DNA of 42,570 bases from contig JAQXZA010000096.1 of assembly GCA_029226955.1 (NCBI GenBank), positions 1 to 42,570 on the forward strand, read 5' to 3'. The notes beneath the pieces are model-generated. The model had not been told where the DNA came from and did no database searches. It saw only the letters and a list, made by a program, of their open reading frames with translations. Positions 25,963 through 33,662 of the stretch are shown in pieces (position 1 is the stretch's first letter; every line of letters starts with the position of its first letter). The DNA is from Clostridia bacterium (GTDB taxonomy: Bacteria > Bacillota > Clostridia > Oscillospirales > Acutalibacteraceae). The translations under genes were made by a program, and so were the position numbers.

Positions 25963-26003
25963 CCAAAAAAACAGCCATACTTCATCTTATGACAAAGTAT
26001 GGC
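25963..26003 (-). terminator. Intrinsic terminator abutting the DUF6512-like ribosome site
   Basis: GCCATACTT and AAGTATGGC form a perfect 9-bp stem (25995-26003 with 25974-25982), then TGTTTTTTT followed directly by GGGGGA. Confidence 0.88.
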
Positions 26004-26013
26004 GTAAAATGAG

Positions 26014-26274
26014 TTATATAAGAAAACACAAGGCTGTAATTGCCGCCCCGAAAAGTGCCGCTGAAATAAATAGTGTAATTTTTTTCGCCTTGCCCTTGTT
26101 TCTTTTGAGAGATGACGGCACACCCATTTCCCCGAGAATTTTTCTTGCCTCCTGTTCAAGTATATCGTGCTGAATGGACGCATATTCAGGTTTTATTATA
26201 AGTATCGCCCGTTCATAATACTCACTGCCCGTATTGTTCACTTCAATTATACTATGATTTATACCTTTAATCAT
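26014..26274 (-). CDS. Small C-terminally anchored membrane protein, unknown function
   Basis: The 86-aa protein has a soluble N-terminal part with a possible helix (about 30-48), a basic stretch (SLKRNKGKAKK, 55-65) and one C-terminal hydrophobic helix (about 66-86). This suggests a tail-anchored protein with its body in the cytosol. I do not recognise the family. A good AGGGGG ribosome site stands before the ATG. A strong terminator follows immediately. Confidence 0.6.
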   Translation of the reverse strand: MIKGINHSIIEVNNTGSEYYERAILIIKPEYASIQHDILEQEARKILGEMGVPSSLKRNKGKAKKITLFISAALFGAAITALCFLI

Positions 26275-26599
26275 TTCTTGTCCCCCTGATACAGTCAGAA
26301 AATTTTTATAATTTTATTTTTGACACAAAATTCATATCGTAAACAAAGAGTAAAAAATATATCAAAACAAATATTATACAATCTGTAAAGTGGAAAAATC
26401 GGTTTATAAAGTTGAAAACTCAGTGTAAAATGTTGATAACTCTGTTGAAAAAGTTGAATTTTATGAAGTTTTTTAGCTGTTAAAAAGTTGAAACGTTTTC
26501 CACATAGCATTTTTTGTTATTTTTCATCAAAATAAAATAACTGTTTGTATTTTTTAGTATGTCAAGAATAATTGAGAAATTTTTTAAAATTGTTATAAT
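26275..26599. other. AT-rich spacer with DnaA-box-like 9-mers
   Basis: No convincing gene lies here; a 71-codon minus-strand frame lacks a ribosome site. It contains repeated GTTGA words between 26389 and 26504, including TGTTGATAA (26431-26439, one mismatch to the inverse DnaA box TGTGGATAA), TGTTGAAAA (26443-26451) and TTTTCCACA (26496-26504, one mismatch to TTATCCACA). Confidence 0.4.
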
Positions 26600-26644
26600 A
26601 AAAACCCAGTCGGAAATTTTATAAAAAATCCGACCGGGTTTTTG
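26600..26644 (-). terminator. Intrinsic terminator of the GH31 gene
   Basis: AAAACCC-A-GTCGGA pairs with TCCGAC-C-GGGTTTT (one mismatch); a T-rich run follows on the minus strand. Confidence 0.85.
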
Positions 26645-26666
26645 AAAGAAAGTAATATTATGAATT

Positions 26667-28736
26667 TCAGTTGAAAAGCGACAGTTTTACTATTGTTTTT
26701 GAAGATACTGCACCAAGCTGGTCATCAATTTTCTTTATGCTGAACTGACAATAATTGTTCGGATTGTCATAATCCTTTGAAATACCGTCGTCCTCATACA
26801 TTGTATAATCAATGTTGTCATTTGTGTATGCGATAATTTCAAATCTTGACGTGTCCATATTATCCGTACAGATTGTTGTTCTGCAAAGCGGAAGAAGTTT
26901 ATTTTTTCTGATAAATACAGGTACTTCATTCAGTGCAACAGTGATAAAGTGCGGGCCTTTTTTGAGTATCTGATATTTTCTCTGTGACGAAGATTTAAAA
27001 GTTACAAGCAACATATCCTCAGGAAGATATACATAACGTCCGTTTGCGTTCTGTTCATATACAGGTGCAATCATTATGCTTTCACCTATCATAAGCTGGT
27101 CTTCTACACCTCGTGCAAAATCGTCAGCCGGATATTCAAACGACAGCGGTTTTATCATCATATCGTCATTAAGACACGCTTTCATATATTCGCTGTAAAG
27201 ATAAGGTATAAGGCTGTAACGGATTGAAAGAATATTCTTGAAATCCTCTGTGTCGCCGAAATTATAACATTCCTGACGTCTTGTGCCGAGTGCCGAATGG
27301 TTACGCATAAGCGGTGTGAAAATTCCGAAAGCAAGCCACCTTAACATAAGATCCCTTGTGCAGTTACTGCCGAAACCGCCAAGATCTGCACCTGAATACA
27401 AAAATCCGCACATATTCAATGACGACATCATTTTTATATTCAGCAGAAGATGTGACCACCAAGACTGATTGTCGCCTGTCCATATTCCGCCGTAACGGTG
27501 CATACCGATATATGATGAACGTGAGAACATAAGAATACGCTTGTTTGGTTCAAGTTCATCAAAAGCCTCACCGGCTGAACGTGTCATATTATAACCGAAA
27601 AGGTTGTGAACCTTGTCGTGTCTTATCATCTGTCCGTCAACGTTATGATAAAATCCGCAATAATCTTCCATACGGTTTGCAAGACCTGATAATTTGTCTT
27701 TTACTTTAAAGATAGTTTCTGAATCGGGGTTGCTTAAATCTACATTTTTAATGTAGTCTTTTACCTCGTTCAAACCCTCGTCGGTATAGAACATTGCCGG
27801 CTCGTTCATATCGTTCCAGAAACCCTCTATGCCGTCGTCAAGCAATACTTTATATTTAGAGCCGAACCATTTTCTTGCGTCCTCGTTCAGAAAATCCGGA
27901 AAATGTGTTCTGCCCGGCCATACTCCCGCAACAAAGTCAGAACCGTCCTCACGCTTACAGAAATAATTATTCTGTACGCCCTCCTCATAGACGTCATATC
28001 CGTCCTCAATTTTTACACCGGCATCAATAATCGGCACAAGGCGAACACCCTGTGAACGCATTTCCGCAACAAAATCTTTAAAGTTCGGGAAACGCTCGTC
28101 ACTCACTGTAAAGTCCTTGTAACCCTCCATATAGTCAATATCAAGATATATTGCGTCAAGCGGTATTCCGTTTTCACGGTACTTACGGACAACCTCTCTT
28201 ATTTCGTCCTCGTTCATATAACTCCAACGGCTCTGCTGAAAACCGAAAGCCCAGCGTGGTGCAATATAACTGCGTCCGATAATTTTTCTGAATTGTTTTA
28301 CTATGTCGTAAGCGTCCTTGCCGTCTATGACATAAACTTTAAAATCAGGCACTGACGGTGTTATTTTCAGAGTATCCTGTTCGGTATAGCCTATATCGAA
28401 TGTAACCTTTGCGGCACAGTCGATAAATATTCCGACGCTTATCATACCGCTTATAACAACAAAGTTATGGGCTCCGTAGAGAGAGCGTTTTTCCTCAGTG
28501 TGATTCGGGTCGTCTGTGCAAAAACTCTCATATATATATCCACGCTTGTTAAGACCTCTGTTTGCCTCACCAAGACCGTAAACAATATCAGACTCAGTCA
28601 TCTGATAAGTGAAAACAGTTTCACCGCTGTTAAGAGTAAGTTCGTTAAAATACGGTATCGGGTCTTTTGAAAGTTCCATTTCCTCAGTTATAGCTGATGT
28701 TTCGATAGGGTTTCCGTATAAATATTTTCTGATCAT
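26667..28736 (-). CDS. Glycoside hydrolase family 31 alpha-glucosidase
   Basis: The GH31 enzyme releases glucose (or a related sugar) from alpha-linked oligosaccharides by a retaining mechanism. The nucleophile is D309 in WNDMNEP, and the acid/base is D422 in WTGDNQS. The N-terminal beta-sandwich, the AFGFQQSRWSYMNE barrel start and the C-terminal beta domains fit a normal 689-aa member. No signal peptide is visible, so it acts in the cytosol on imported sugars. I chose the ATG at 28736 with AAGGCAGG before it. It is a lone gene with its own promoter and terminator; no sugar transporter adjoins it. Confidence 0.93.
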   Translation of the reverse strand: MIRKYLYGNPIETSAITEEMELSKDPIPYFNELTLNSGETVFTYQMTESDIVYGLGEANRGLNKRGYIYESFCTDDPNHTEEKRSLYGAHNFVVISGMISVGIFIDCAAKVTFDIGYTEQDTLKITPSVPDFKVYVIDGKDAYDIVKQFRKIIGRSYIAPRWAFGFQQSRWSYMNEDEIREVVRKYRENGIPLDAIYLDIDYMEGYKDFTVSDERFPNFKDFVAEMRSQGVRLVPIIDAGVKIEDGYDVYEEGVQNNYFCKREDGSDFVAGVWPGRTHFPDFLNEDARKWFGSKYKVLLDDGIEGFWNDMNEPAMFYTDEGLNEVKDYIKNVDLSNPDSETIFKVKDKLSGLANRMEDYCGFYHNVDGQMIRHDKVHNLFGYNMTRSAGEAFDELEPNKRILMFSRSSYIGMHRYGGIWTGDNQSWWSHLLLNIKMMSSLNMCGFLYSGADLGGFGSNCTRDLMLRWLAFGIFTPLMRNHSALGTRRQECYNFGDTEDFKNILSIRYSLIPYLYSEYMKACLNDDMMIKPLSFEYPADDFARGVEDQLMIGESIMIAPVYEQNANGRYVYLPEDMLLVTFKSSSQRKYQILKKGPHFITVALNEVPVFIRKNKLLPLCRTTICTDNMDTSRFEIIAYTNDNIDYTMYEDDGISKDYDNPNNYCQFSIKKIDDQLGAVSSKTIVKLSLFN

Positions 28737-28828
28737 TAAAATCAACCTGCCTTATAACAAAATGTAATTTTAGTGCAAACAATATAATTTTTTGTACAAA
28801 TATCGAAATTATTATTAACATTTATATA

Positions 28829-28837
28829 ATTATAGCA
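28829..28837 (-). promoter_or_regulatory. Extended -10 promoter for the GH31 gene
   Basis: TGCTATAAT on the minus strand (TGn plus TATAAT). No good -35 hexamer is seen. The leader is about 85 nt and AT-rich. Confidence 0.5.
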
Positions 28838-28906
28838 TTTTACGCAAAAAATTTCTATACTTTTTTGTATAAATTTTTTGTTAATTTATTGTCATAAATG
28901 TAAAAA

Positions 28907-28996
28907 GCAGCGTGACGCTGCACCCAAATCGCATTCATACTTATTTTTACCGTTAAGTCTTTTTCTGCGGCATTAGTTATTGTTATTATTTCACGC
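28907..28996 (-). repeat. 90-bp intergenic repeat ending in palindrome (copy 2)
   Basis: The inverted counterpart of 4054-4143 (73 of 90 identical, no gaps). The palindrome GCAGCGTGACGCTGC is at 28907-28921. On the minus strand a GTGGAGT heptad array and tail precede it, so the full composite is about 175 bp (28907-29081). Confidence 0.85.
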
Positions 28997-29053
28997 AAAA
29001 TTAAACGTTAATACAAACTACATATCACGCATAAACTCACCGTACGAAAAACA

Positions 29054-29081
29054 ACTCCACACTTCACTCTCCACACTCCAC
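29054..29081 (-). repeat. Heptad array, class GTGGAGT (copy 3)
   Basis: On the minus strand: GTGGAGT, GTGGAGA, GTGAAGT, GTGGAGT, four 7-bp units, then tail TGTTTTTCGTACGGTGAGTT. Confidence 0.88.
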
Positions 29082-29087
29082 TCTGAT

Positions 29088-29214
29088 AAAAAAATCACAG
29101 CCATAATCTTTTAATCAAAAGAATACCCTTCAATATTCTTTCGACTGAAATCAAATGGCTGTGTTATTATTGCAGTACGGAGATTACCCGTTTTATCCGT
29201 ATGGTGCAATTACA
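29088..29214 (-). ncRNA. Candidate free-standing small RNA, about 125 nt
   Basis: A promoter, two structured hairpins and a U7 end are stacked with no ORF. Hairpin 1 has ATTGCA/TGCAAT outside and TACGGA/TCCGTA inside, with loop TAAAACGGGTAATC. Hairpin 2 has a perfect 9-bp stem CACAGCCAT/ATGGCTGTG (29155-29163 with 29096-29104). An internal loop and an 8-bp stem AAAGAATA/TATTCTTT are capped by loop TTGAAGGG, which is Shine-Dalgarno-like. ATTTTTTT follows. I do not recognise it as a known riboswitch, 6S or SRP RNA. It lies between the AGCS symporter and GH31 genes. It could also be a terminated leader for GH31, but 350 nt separates them. Confidence 0.6.
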
Positions 29215-29220
29215 ATAATA

Positions 29221-29249
29221 ATATTACACTACTATTATTAAAAAGTCAA
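29221..29249 (-). promoter_or_regulatory. Promoter of the candidate small RNA
   Basis: TTGACT (29244-29249), exactly 17 bp, TAATAT (29221-29226) on the minus strand. The predicted start is about 29214. The stretch 29250-29351 beyond it is AT-rich, with a weak CAAAAAT/ATTTTTG hairpin that may end the symporter transcript. Confidence 0.7.
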
Positions 29250-29351
29250 TAAAATTATTTAATTTGTTTCAAAAAATATAACAAAAAACACAAAAATATA
29301 TCTGTAAATGAGAAATTTTTGTTTTGTTGGTTAGTGATGTTTTTTTAATTA

Positions 29352-30743
29352 TTACCTGTCAACAACTGGTATCGGTGTTTCGTCAACTTCATCAAGGTTG
29401 TTGAGATAATGCTTTGTATCAGCCGCAACCTCATTTGACAGGAACAGCACCGCAACAATATTCGGTATTGCCATAAGTGCGTTGAGAATATCGGAAATAT
29501 TCCACACAATGTCAAGTGTGATAAGCGGTGCAACAACAAGTATTGCAAGGAAAATAATTCTGTACGGAATAAGTCCTTTTTTGCCGAAAAGATATTCACA
29601 ACATCTTTCGCCGTAATAAGACCAGCCGAGAATAGTTGAGTAAGCAAAGGTAATCATTCCAACAACAAGAATAATCGGGCCTATGTATGGTATCTGACCG
29701 AATGCACAAGATGTCAAAGCACCGCCGTTGCTGATTTTTGATACATCAATATCAGGATTTTTCATAATGCTGCTTACAAGTACAAGTCCTGTCAAAAGAC
29801 ATACAACAACAGTGTCCCAGAATGTTCCCGTTGATGATACAAGTGCCTGTCTTACAGGGTTTCTTGTCTGTGCCGCTGCCGCAACGATAGGTGCTGAACC
29901 CATACCTGATTCGTTTGAAAACAATCCTCTTGCAATTCCGTAACGTGCCGCCATAAGAATACCCGAACCAACGAGTCCTCCGGCTGCCGCACCGGGTGTG
30001 AATGCCATCTGAACTATTGTTACTATTGCAGGAAGAATATAATCATAATTTATTGTGAGAATAACAAGACAGCCGATAACATAGAATATTGCCATAACAG
30101 GCACAAGTCTTTCACATACGGTTGATATTGCCTTTACTCCGCCGAAAATAACAATGGCGGTAATAATTGCGGCGGCAATGCCGACAATCCACGGTTCAAT
30201 TCCAAGATTTGTCTTTGTTACTTCTGCTATTGCGTTTACCTGTACTCCGCAACCTATGCCAAAAGACGCAAAAAGTGCAAACACCGCAAAAAGTATTCCA
30301 AGCCATTTTTGTTTGAGTCCTCTTTCGAGTGCATACATAGCACCGCCCAACATTCTGCCGTCTTTTGTCTGTACCCTGTACTTTACGGCAATAAGCGACT
30401 CGGAATATTTTGTAGCGATTCCGAATACACCAGTCAGCCAGCACCAGAACACTGCACCCGGGCCGCCAAGTGCAATAGCCGTGCCTACACCGATAATGTT
30501 TCCTGTACCGATTGTCGAGGCAAGTGCCGTTGACAGTGACGCAAACGGACTTATGTCACCCTTTGAGCCTTTTTCTCTTGTTACCGATAATTTTATTGCG
30601 GTAAATGTTTTTCTTTGAATGAATCCTGTTCTCACAGTCATAAAAAGATGTGTGCCGAAAAGAATAATTATCATCGGCAGTCCCCACAAAAAATCATCAA
30701 CCGTGCTTACAACAGAACCCAGAGCGTTCATAAAACCTTCCAA
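29352..30743 (-). CDS. AGCS family amino acid (alanine/glycine):cation symporter
   Basis: This secondary transporter couples Na+ or H+ to uptake of alanine, glycine or similar amino acids. The 463-aa sequence has about ten to eleven TM helices and AGCS signatures: the opening DDFLWGLPMIIILFGTHLFMTVRTG, STALASTIGTGNIIGVGTA, and the GLFSNESGMGSAP loop. I chose the TTG at 30743 because AAAGGAGG stands 7 bases upstream; the next ATG (30731) is too far from it. The exact substrate cannot be told from sequence. I see no clear promoter in the 80 bp upstream. Confidence 0.92.
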   Translation of the reverse strand: MEGFMNALGSVVSTVDDFLWGLPMIIILFGTHLFMTVRTGFIQRKTFTAIKLSVTREKGSKGDISPFASLSTALASTIGTGNIIGVGTAIALGGPGAVFWCWLTGVFGIATKYSESLIAVKYRVQTKDGRMLGGAMYALERGLKQKWLGILFAVFALFASFGIGCGVQVNAIAEVTKTNLGIEPWIVGIAAAIITAIVIFGGVKAISTVCERLVPVMAIFYVIGCLVILTINYDYILPAIVTIVQMAFTPGAAAGGLVGSGILMAARYGIARGLFSNESGMGSAPIVAAAAQTRNPVRQALVSSTGTFWDTVVVCLLTGLVLVSSIMKNPDIDVSKISNGGALTSCAFGQIPYIGPIILVVGMITFAYSTILGWSYYGERCCEYLFGKKGLIPYRIIFLAILVVAPLITLDIVWNISDILNALMAIPNIVAVLFLSNEVAADTKHYLNNLDEVDETPIPVVDR

Positions 30744-30824
30744 AATAATTCCTCCTTTTGTTTTTGCGGTTTTACATTTTCATTACCCTTTTTTTATTCC
30801 TTTTATATATTCATTTATTTTTTG

Positions 30825-30867
30825 AAACAAAAAAACAGACAGCATATTTGTATTGTATGGTGTCTGT
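30825..30867 (-). terminator. Intrinsic terminator of the flavodiiron gene
   Basis: ACAGACA (30861-30867 side) pairs with TGTCTGT (30835-30841 side) on the minus strand and is followed by TTTTTTTG. A second hairpin, GCACAATA/TATTGTGC (30876-30883 with 30903-30910), precedes it. Confidence 0.85.
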
Positions 30868-30931
30868 AATTTGCCGCACAATACCCGTCATAAAACAGCA
30901 GATATTGTGCATTTAAGTTATTTTTGTAAAA

Positions 30932-32089
30932 TTACAGCATTGAATCAGCAAGTTCTTCAAGCTGTTTTTCGTTTTCTTCCGTCATTGTTGAACGGATTGT
31001 GACACTTACAGGACTGATTTCAACATTTTTCATAGCACCAAAGTATTCTTTCATAATTTTTGCTGCCATAGGTGCCCACGAACCGTTTTCAACAACGGCA
31101 ACTTTTCTTTTCTGATAACCCTTGATTTTGAGGTGGTGCAGAAAATCGTTTGCACACGGGAAAATTCCGCCGTCATAAGTCGGTGCAAGCATAATCATTC
31201 TGCTGTAACGGAATGCGTCCTCAACAGCCTCCGCCATATCATCTCTTGTAAGGTCTGTAATTGCAACAGGGAGGTTTGTTTTTGACTTCAATATATCATA
31301 AAGTTTAAGTGCGACATTCTTTGTGTTGCCGTGAACTGACGCATAAGCAATAAATATACCGTCTGTTTCAGGCTCATATTTGCTCCAGGTGTCATAAAGT
31401 CCGATATATTCGCTGAGGTCGCCTGTGAGTATCGGGCCATGCAAAGGACATATTGTCTTTATATCGAGAGTTGCGGCTTTTTTGAGTAAAGCCTGTACCT
31501 GAGCCCCATATTTTCCGCATATATTGAAATAATATCTTCTTGCCTCGCAAGCCCATTCCTCGTCAGCGTCCATCGTGCCAAATTTTCCGAAACCGTCAGC
31601 CGAGAACAGAATTTTCTCAGTGCTTTCGTATGTAACCATAACCTCAGGCCAGTGAACCATAGATGCCATATAGAAACTCAGCTTATGCTGACCAAGGTCA
31701 ACGCTGTCGCCCTCTTTTACTGTAACGGTTCTGTCTGTGAGGTCAAGTGTAAAGAACTGTGGCATCATTCTGAAAGTTTTGTCGTTGCCGATAAGTTTCA
31801 TTGTCGGGTATTTTTCGGCTACTTTCTGAATATTGTATGCGTGGTCGGGTTCAAGATGGCTTACAACAAGATAATCGGGTGTTTTGCCGTCAAGCACCTT
31901 TTCAAGATTTTCAAACCATTCATCTGTTTTTCTTCTGTCGATTGTGTCAAGAACGGCAATTTTCTCGTCAAGAATAACATAGGAATTATAGCACATTCCG
32001 TTAGGAACTACATACTGACTTTCAAAAAGGTCAATATCCTTGTCATCTGCACCGATATATTTAACTGAATCCGAGATTGACTTAATCAT
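30932..32089 (-). CDS. fprA: A-type flavodiiron protein (FprA)
   Basis: Cytosolic flavodiiron proteins reduce O2 to water (or NO to N2O) and protect anaerobes. The metallo-beta-lactamase-like domain keeps all diiron ligands: H78, E80, D82 (HLEPDH), H146 (HWPEVM), D165 (SADGFG) and H217 (PLHGPI). The flavodoxin domain with its FMN-binding AYASVHGNTKN begins near residue 244. There is no rubredoxin or extra reductase domain, which makes it class A. I chose the ATG at 32089, preceded by AGGGGG; an upstream frame to 32140 has no such site. Confidence 0.95.
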   Translation of the reverse strand: MIKSISDSVKYIGADDKDIDLFESQYVVPNGMCYNSYVILDEKIAVLDTIDRRKTDEWFENLEKVLDGKTPDYLVVSHLEPDHAYNIQKVAEKYPTMKLIGNDKTFRMMPQFFTLDLTDRTVTVKEGDSVDLGQHKLSFYMASMVHWPEVMVTYESTEKILFSADGFGKFGTMDADEEWACEARRYYFNICGKYGAQVQALLKKAATLDIKTICPLHGPILTGDLSEYIGLYDTWSKYEPETDGIFIAYASVHGNTKNVALKLYDILKSKTNLPVAITDLTRDDMAEAVEDAFRYSRMIMLAPTYDGGIFPCANDFLHHLKIKGYQKRKVAVVENGSWAPMAAKIMKEYFGAMKNVEISPVSVTIRSTMTEENEKQLEELADSML

Positions 32090-32115
32090 TTTAATTATCC
32101 CCCTGATTTTTAAAT

Positions 32116-32145
32116 TATATAAACAGTGAATACCGTACATTTCAA
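32116..32145 (-). promoter_or_regulatory. Possible promoter of fprA
   Basis: TTGAAA (32140-32145), 18-bp spacer, TATATA (32116-32121), minus strand. Confidence 0.45.
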
Positions 32146-32238
32146 AAACATAAAATAATACGGTCTCTATTCATAAATCTGTCGAAATTTATTATAATAC
32201 AATTTTTTTGTTATGTCCATAGTATTATTTGTATTTTT

Positions 32239-33051
32239 TTACTGAATGGGCAACATTTTTGGCTCGTGCTTTTCAAATACCGTAAAATGCGTAAAGCCGC
32301 ACTGCAAAAGCAAGGTAAGACCTTCCTCAATTCCTGAACCAATATCACCCCAGCGGTGAGCGTCAGAACCAAGAGTGATATATTTTCCGCCGAGTTCACG
32401 GTAACGGTTTATAATGTTCTCATCTGGCAGTGTCTTTCCGATAACCTGACGTAATCCTGATGTATTGACTTCAAGTGCCTTATGGTTATGTATCAGCACA
32501 AGAAGTATTTCATCTATAATTTCGCTGAAATCGTCAGGATTTATTTTTATTCCCGAATTTCCGACAATATAACGCAAAGGATAAGTTATATGTGCAAGCG
32601 AGTCAAAAATATCAAGCTGTGCAAGCTCTAAAAGCTCATTAAAATATCTTTCAAGCATAACAGGGGCATTTTCCTCTGTATATGTCAGAAAATAAAAGTC
32701 CTCCTCCCCTTTCAGATTGTGCAGTGAACCGAGAATAAAATCATATTCCGCAAGGGAAAGAGCGTCCTCAGCCGCTTTAATATCCTGAGTCGGCTGTCCG
32801 AGTTCAATACCTGTATAAATATGCAGTCTGTCGTGATAAACCGCCCTTGCTTTTGAAATATCAAGCACGGATTTTGATATTGACTCTCTGTAATCCTTTT
32901 CAAAATATTCCTGACACTCGCAGTGGTCGGTTATTGTAAGGGAATAAAGTCCCTTGTTTGACGCATTTTCGCACATCATAAGCACTCTGTCGTTTGCGTC
33001 AAAAGAGTTTTCGCTGTGAGTATGACTGTCCGAGATGTATCTGTATTTCAT
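32239..33051 (-). CDS. PHP-domain phosphatase, histidinol-phosphatase-like
   Basis: This metal-dependent phosphoesterase has the PHP signature clusters: SDSHTHSE (H10, H12), TITDHCE, GSLHNL, and LGSDAHRWGD near the C-terminus. The nearest named relatives are HisJ/HisK histidinol phosphatases (step 8 of histidine synthesis), and 270 aa fits. No other his gene is nearby, so another small phosphate ester is possible. I chose the ATG at 33051, which follows AAAGGAAAG; a GTG at 33057 lies too close to that site. Confidence 0.82.
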   Translation of the reverse strand: MKYRYISDSHTHSENSFDANDRVLMMCENASNKGLYSLTITDHCECQEYFEKDYRESISKSVLDISKARAVYHDRLHIYTGIELGQPTQDIKAAEDALSLAEYDFILGSLHNLKGEEDFYFLTYTEENAPVMLERYFNELLELAQLDIFDSLAHITYPLRYIVGNSGIKINPDDFSEIIDEILLVLIHNHKALEVNTSGLRQVIGKTLPDENIINRYRELGGKYITLGSDAHRWGDIGSGIEEGLTLLLQCGFTHFTVFEKHEPKMLPIQ

Positions 33052-33280
33052 AAGCACTTTCCTTTTCCGAATTAAAATAAGGCAAAAACTTTCACTGATG
33101 ATTATACTAATTATAACATATATTTATCCTGTTTTAAACATCAATTCTACTATAAAAAATCTAACATTTTAAGCCATAAATTATCAAATAGTATCATAAT
33201 TTTTCAGTAAAGTACAAATTTCCCGAATATGCAACGAATAACCTTTCAAATACAAGTGAAAAAGATATTTTTTCAAAGCC

Positions 33281-33309
33281 TTGACAATAATGTCAGAAAA
33301 TAGGATAAT
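33281..33309 (+). promoter_or_regulatory. Promoter of the UPF0237-UPF0210 operon with dyad
   Basis: TTGACA (33281-33286), exactly 17 bp, GATAAT (33304-33309). A dyad TGACA-ATAA-TGTCA (33282-33295) overlaps the -35 and may be an operator. The rest of the 33052-33280 gap is AT-rich; I see nothing else in it. Confidence 0.85.
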
Positions 33310-33342
33310 TTAAATAATTTCTATTAGGAGGTTTTATACTTT

Positions 33343-33612
33343 ATGAATGCTGTTATAACAGTTATAGGAAAAGACAATGTAGGAATACTTGCAAAAGTTT
33401 CCGCAGAATGTGCAAAGGTAGGAGTAAACATTGTTGAGGTAACACAATCTGTACTTCAGGGAATGTTTGCTATGATTATGTTTGTTGATATTTCAAAATG
33501 CACAGTTCCGTTTGACAGTCTTGTTGATAATCTTTCCGCAAAAGGTGAAGAAATGGGTGTCAAGGTTCACGTTATGCACGAGGATATTTTCAACGCTATG
33601 CATAAAATCTGA
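33343..33612 (+). CDS. ACT domain protein, UPF0237 family
   Basis: This 89-aa single ACT domain (MNAVITVIGKDNVGILAKVSA...) belongs to UPF0237, related to GcvR-type regulators that bind amino acids. The start has a strong AGGAGG site. It pairs with UPF0210 50 bp downstream, a conserved pair in Firmicutes; presumably the ACT protein senses a ligand and controls the partner, but that is inference. Confidence 0.92.
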   Translation: MNAVITVIGKDNVGILAKVSAECAKVGVNIVEVTQSVLQGMFAMIMFVDISKCTVPFDSLVDNLSAKGEEMGVKVHVMHEDIFNAMHKI

Positions 33613-33662
33613 TTTTAACACAGTTTAAATTATCCGTTTTGGAAAAGGGTGGTCAATAAATA

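Noticed and set aside
26295-26510. 71-codon minus-strand frame
   Set aside because: No ribosome site or family resemblance; it runs through the DnaA-box-like non-coding spacer.
33052-33342. Divergent gap as replication origin
   Set aside because: The strand switch is suggestive, but there are no DnaA boxes or origin genes; the gap is explained by two divergent promoters.
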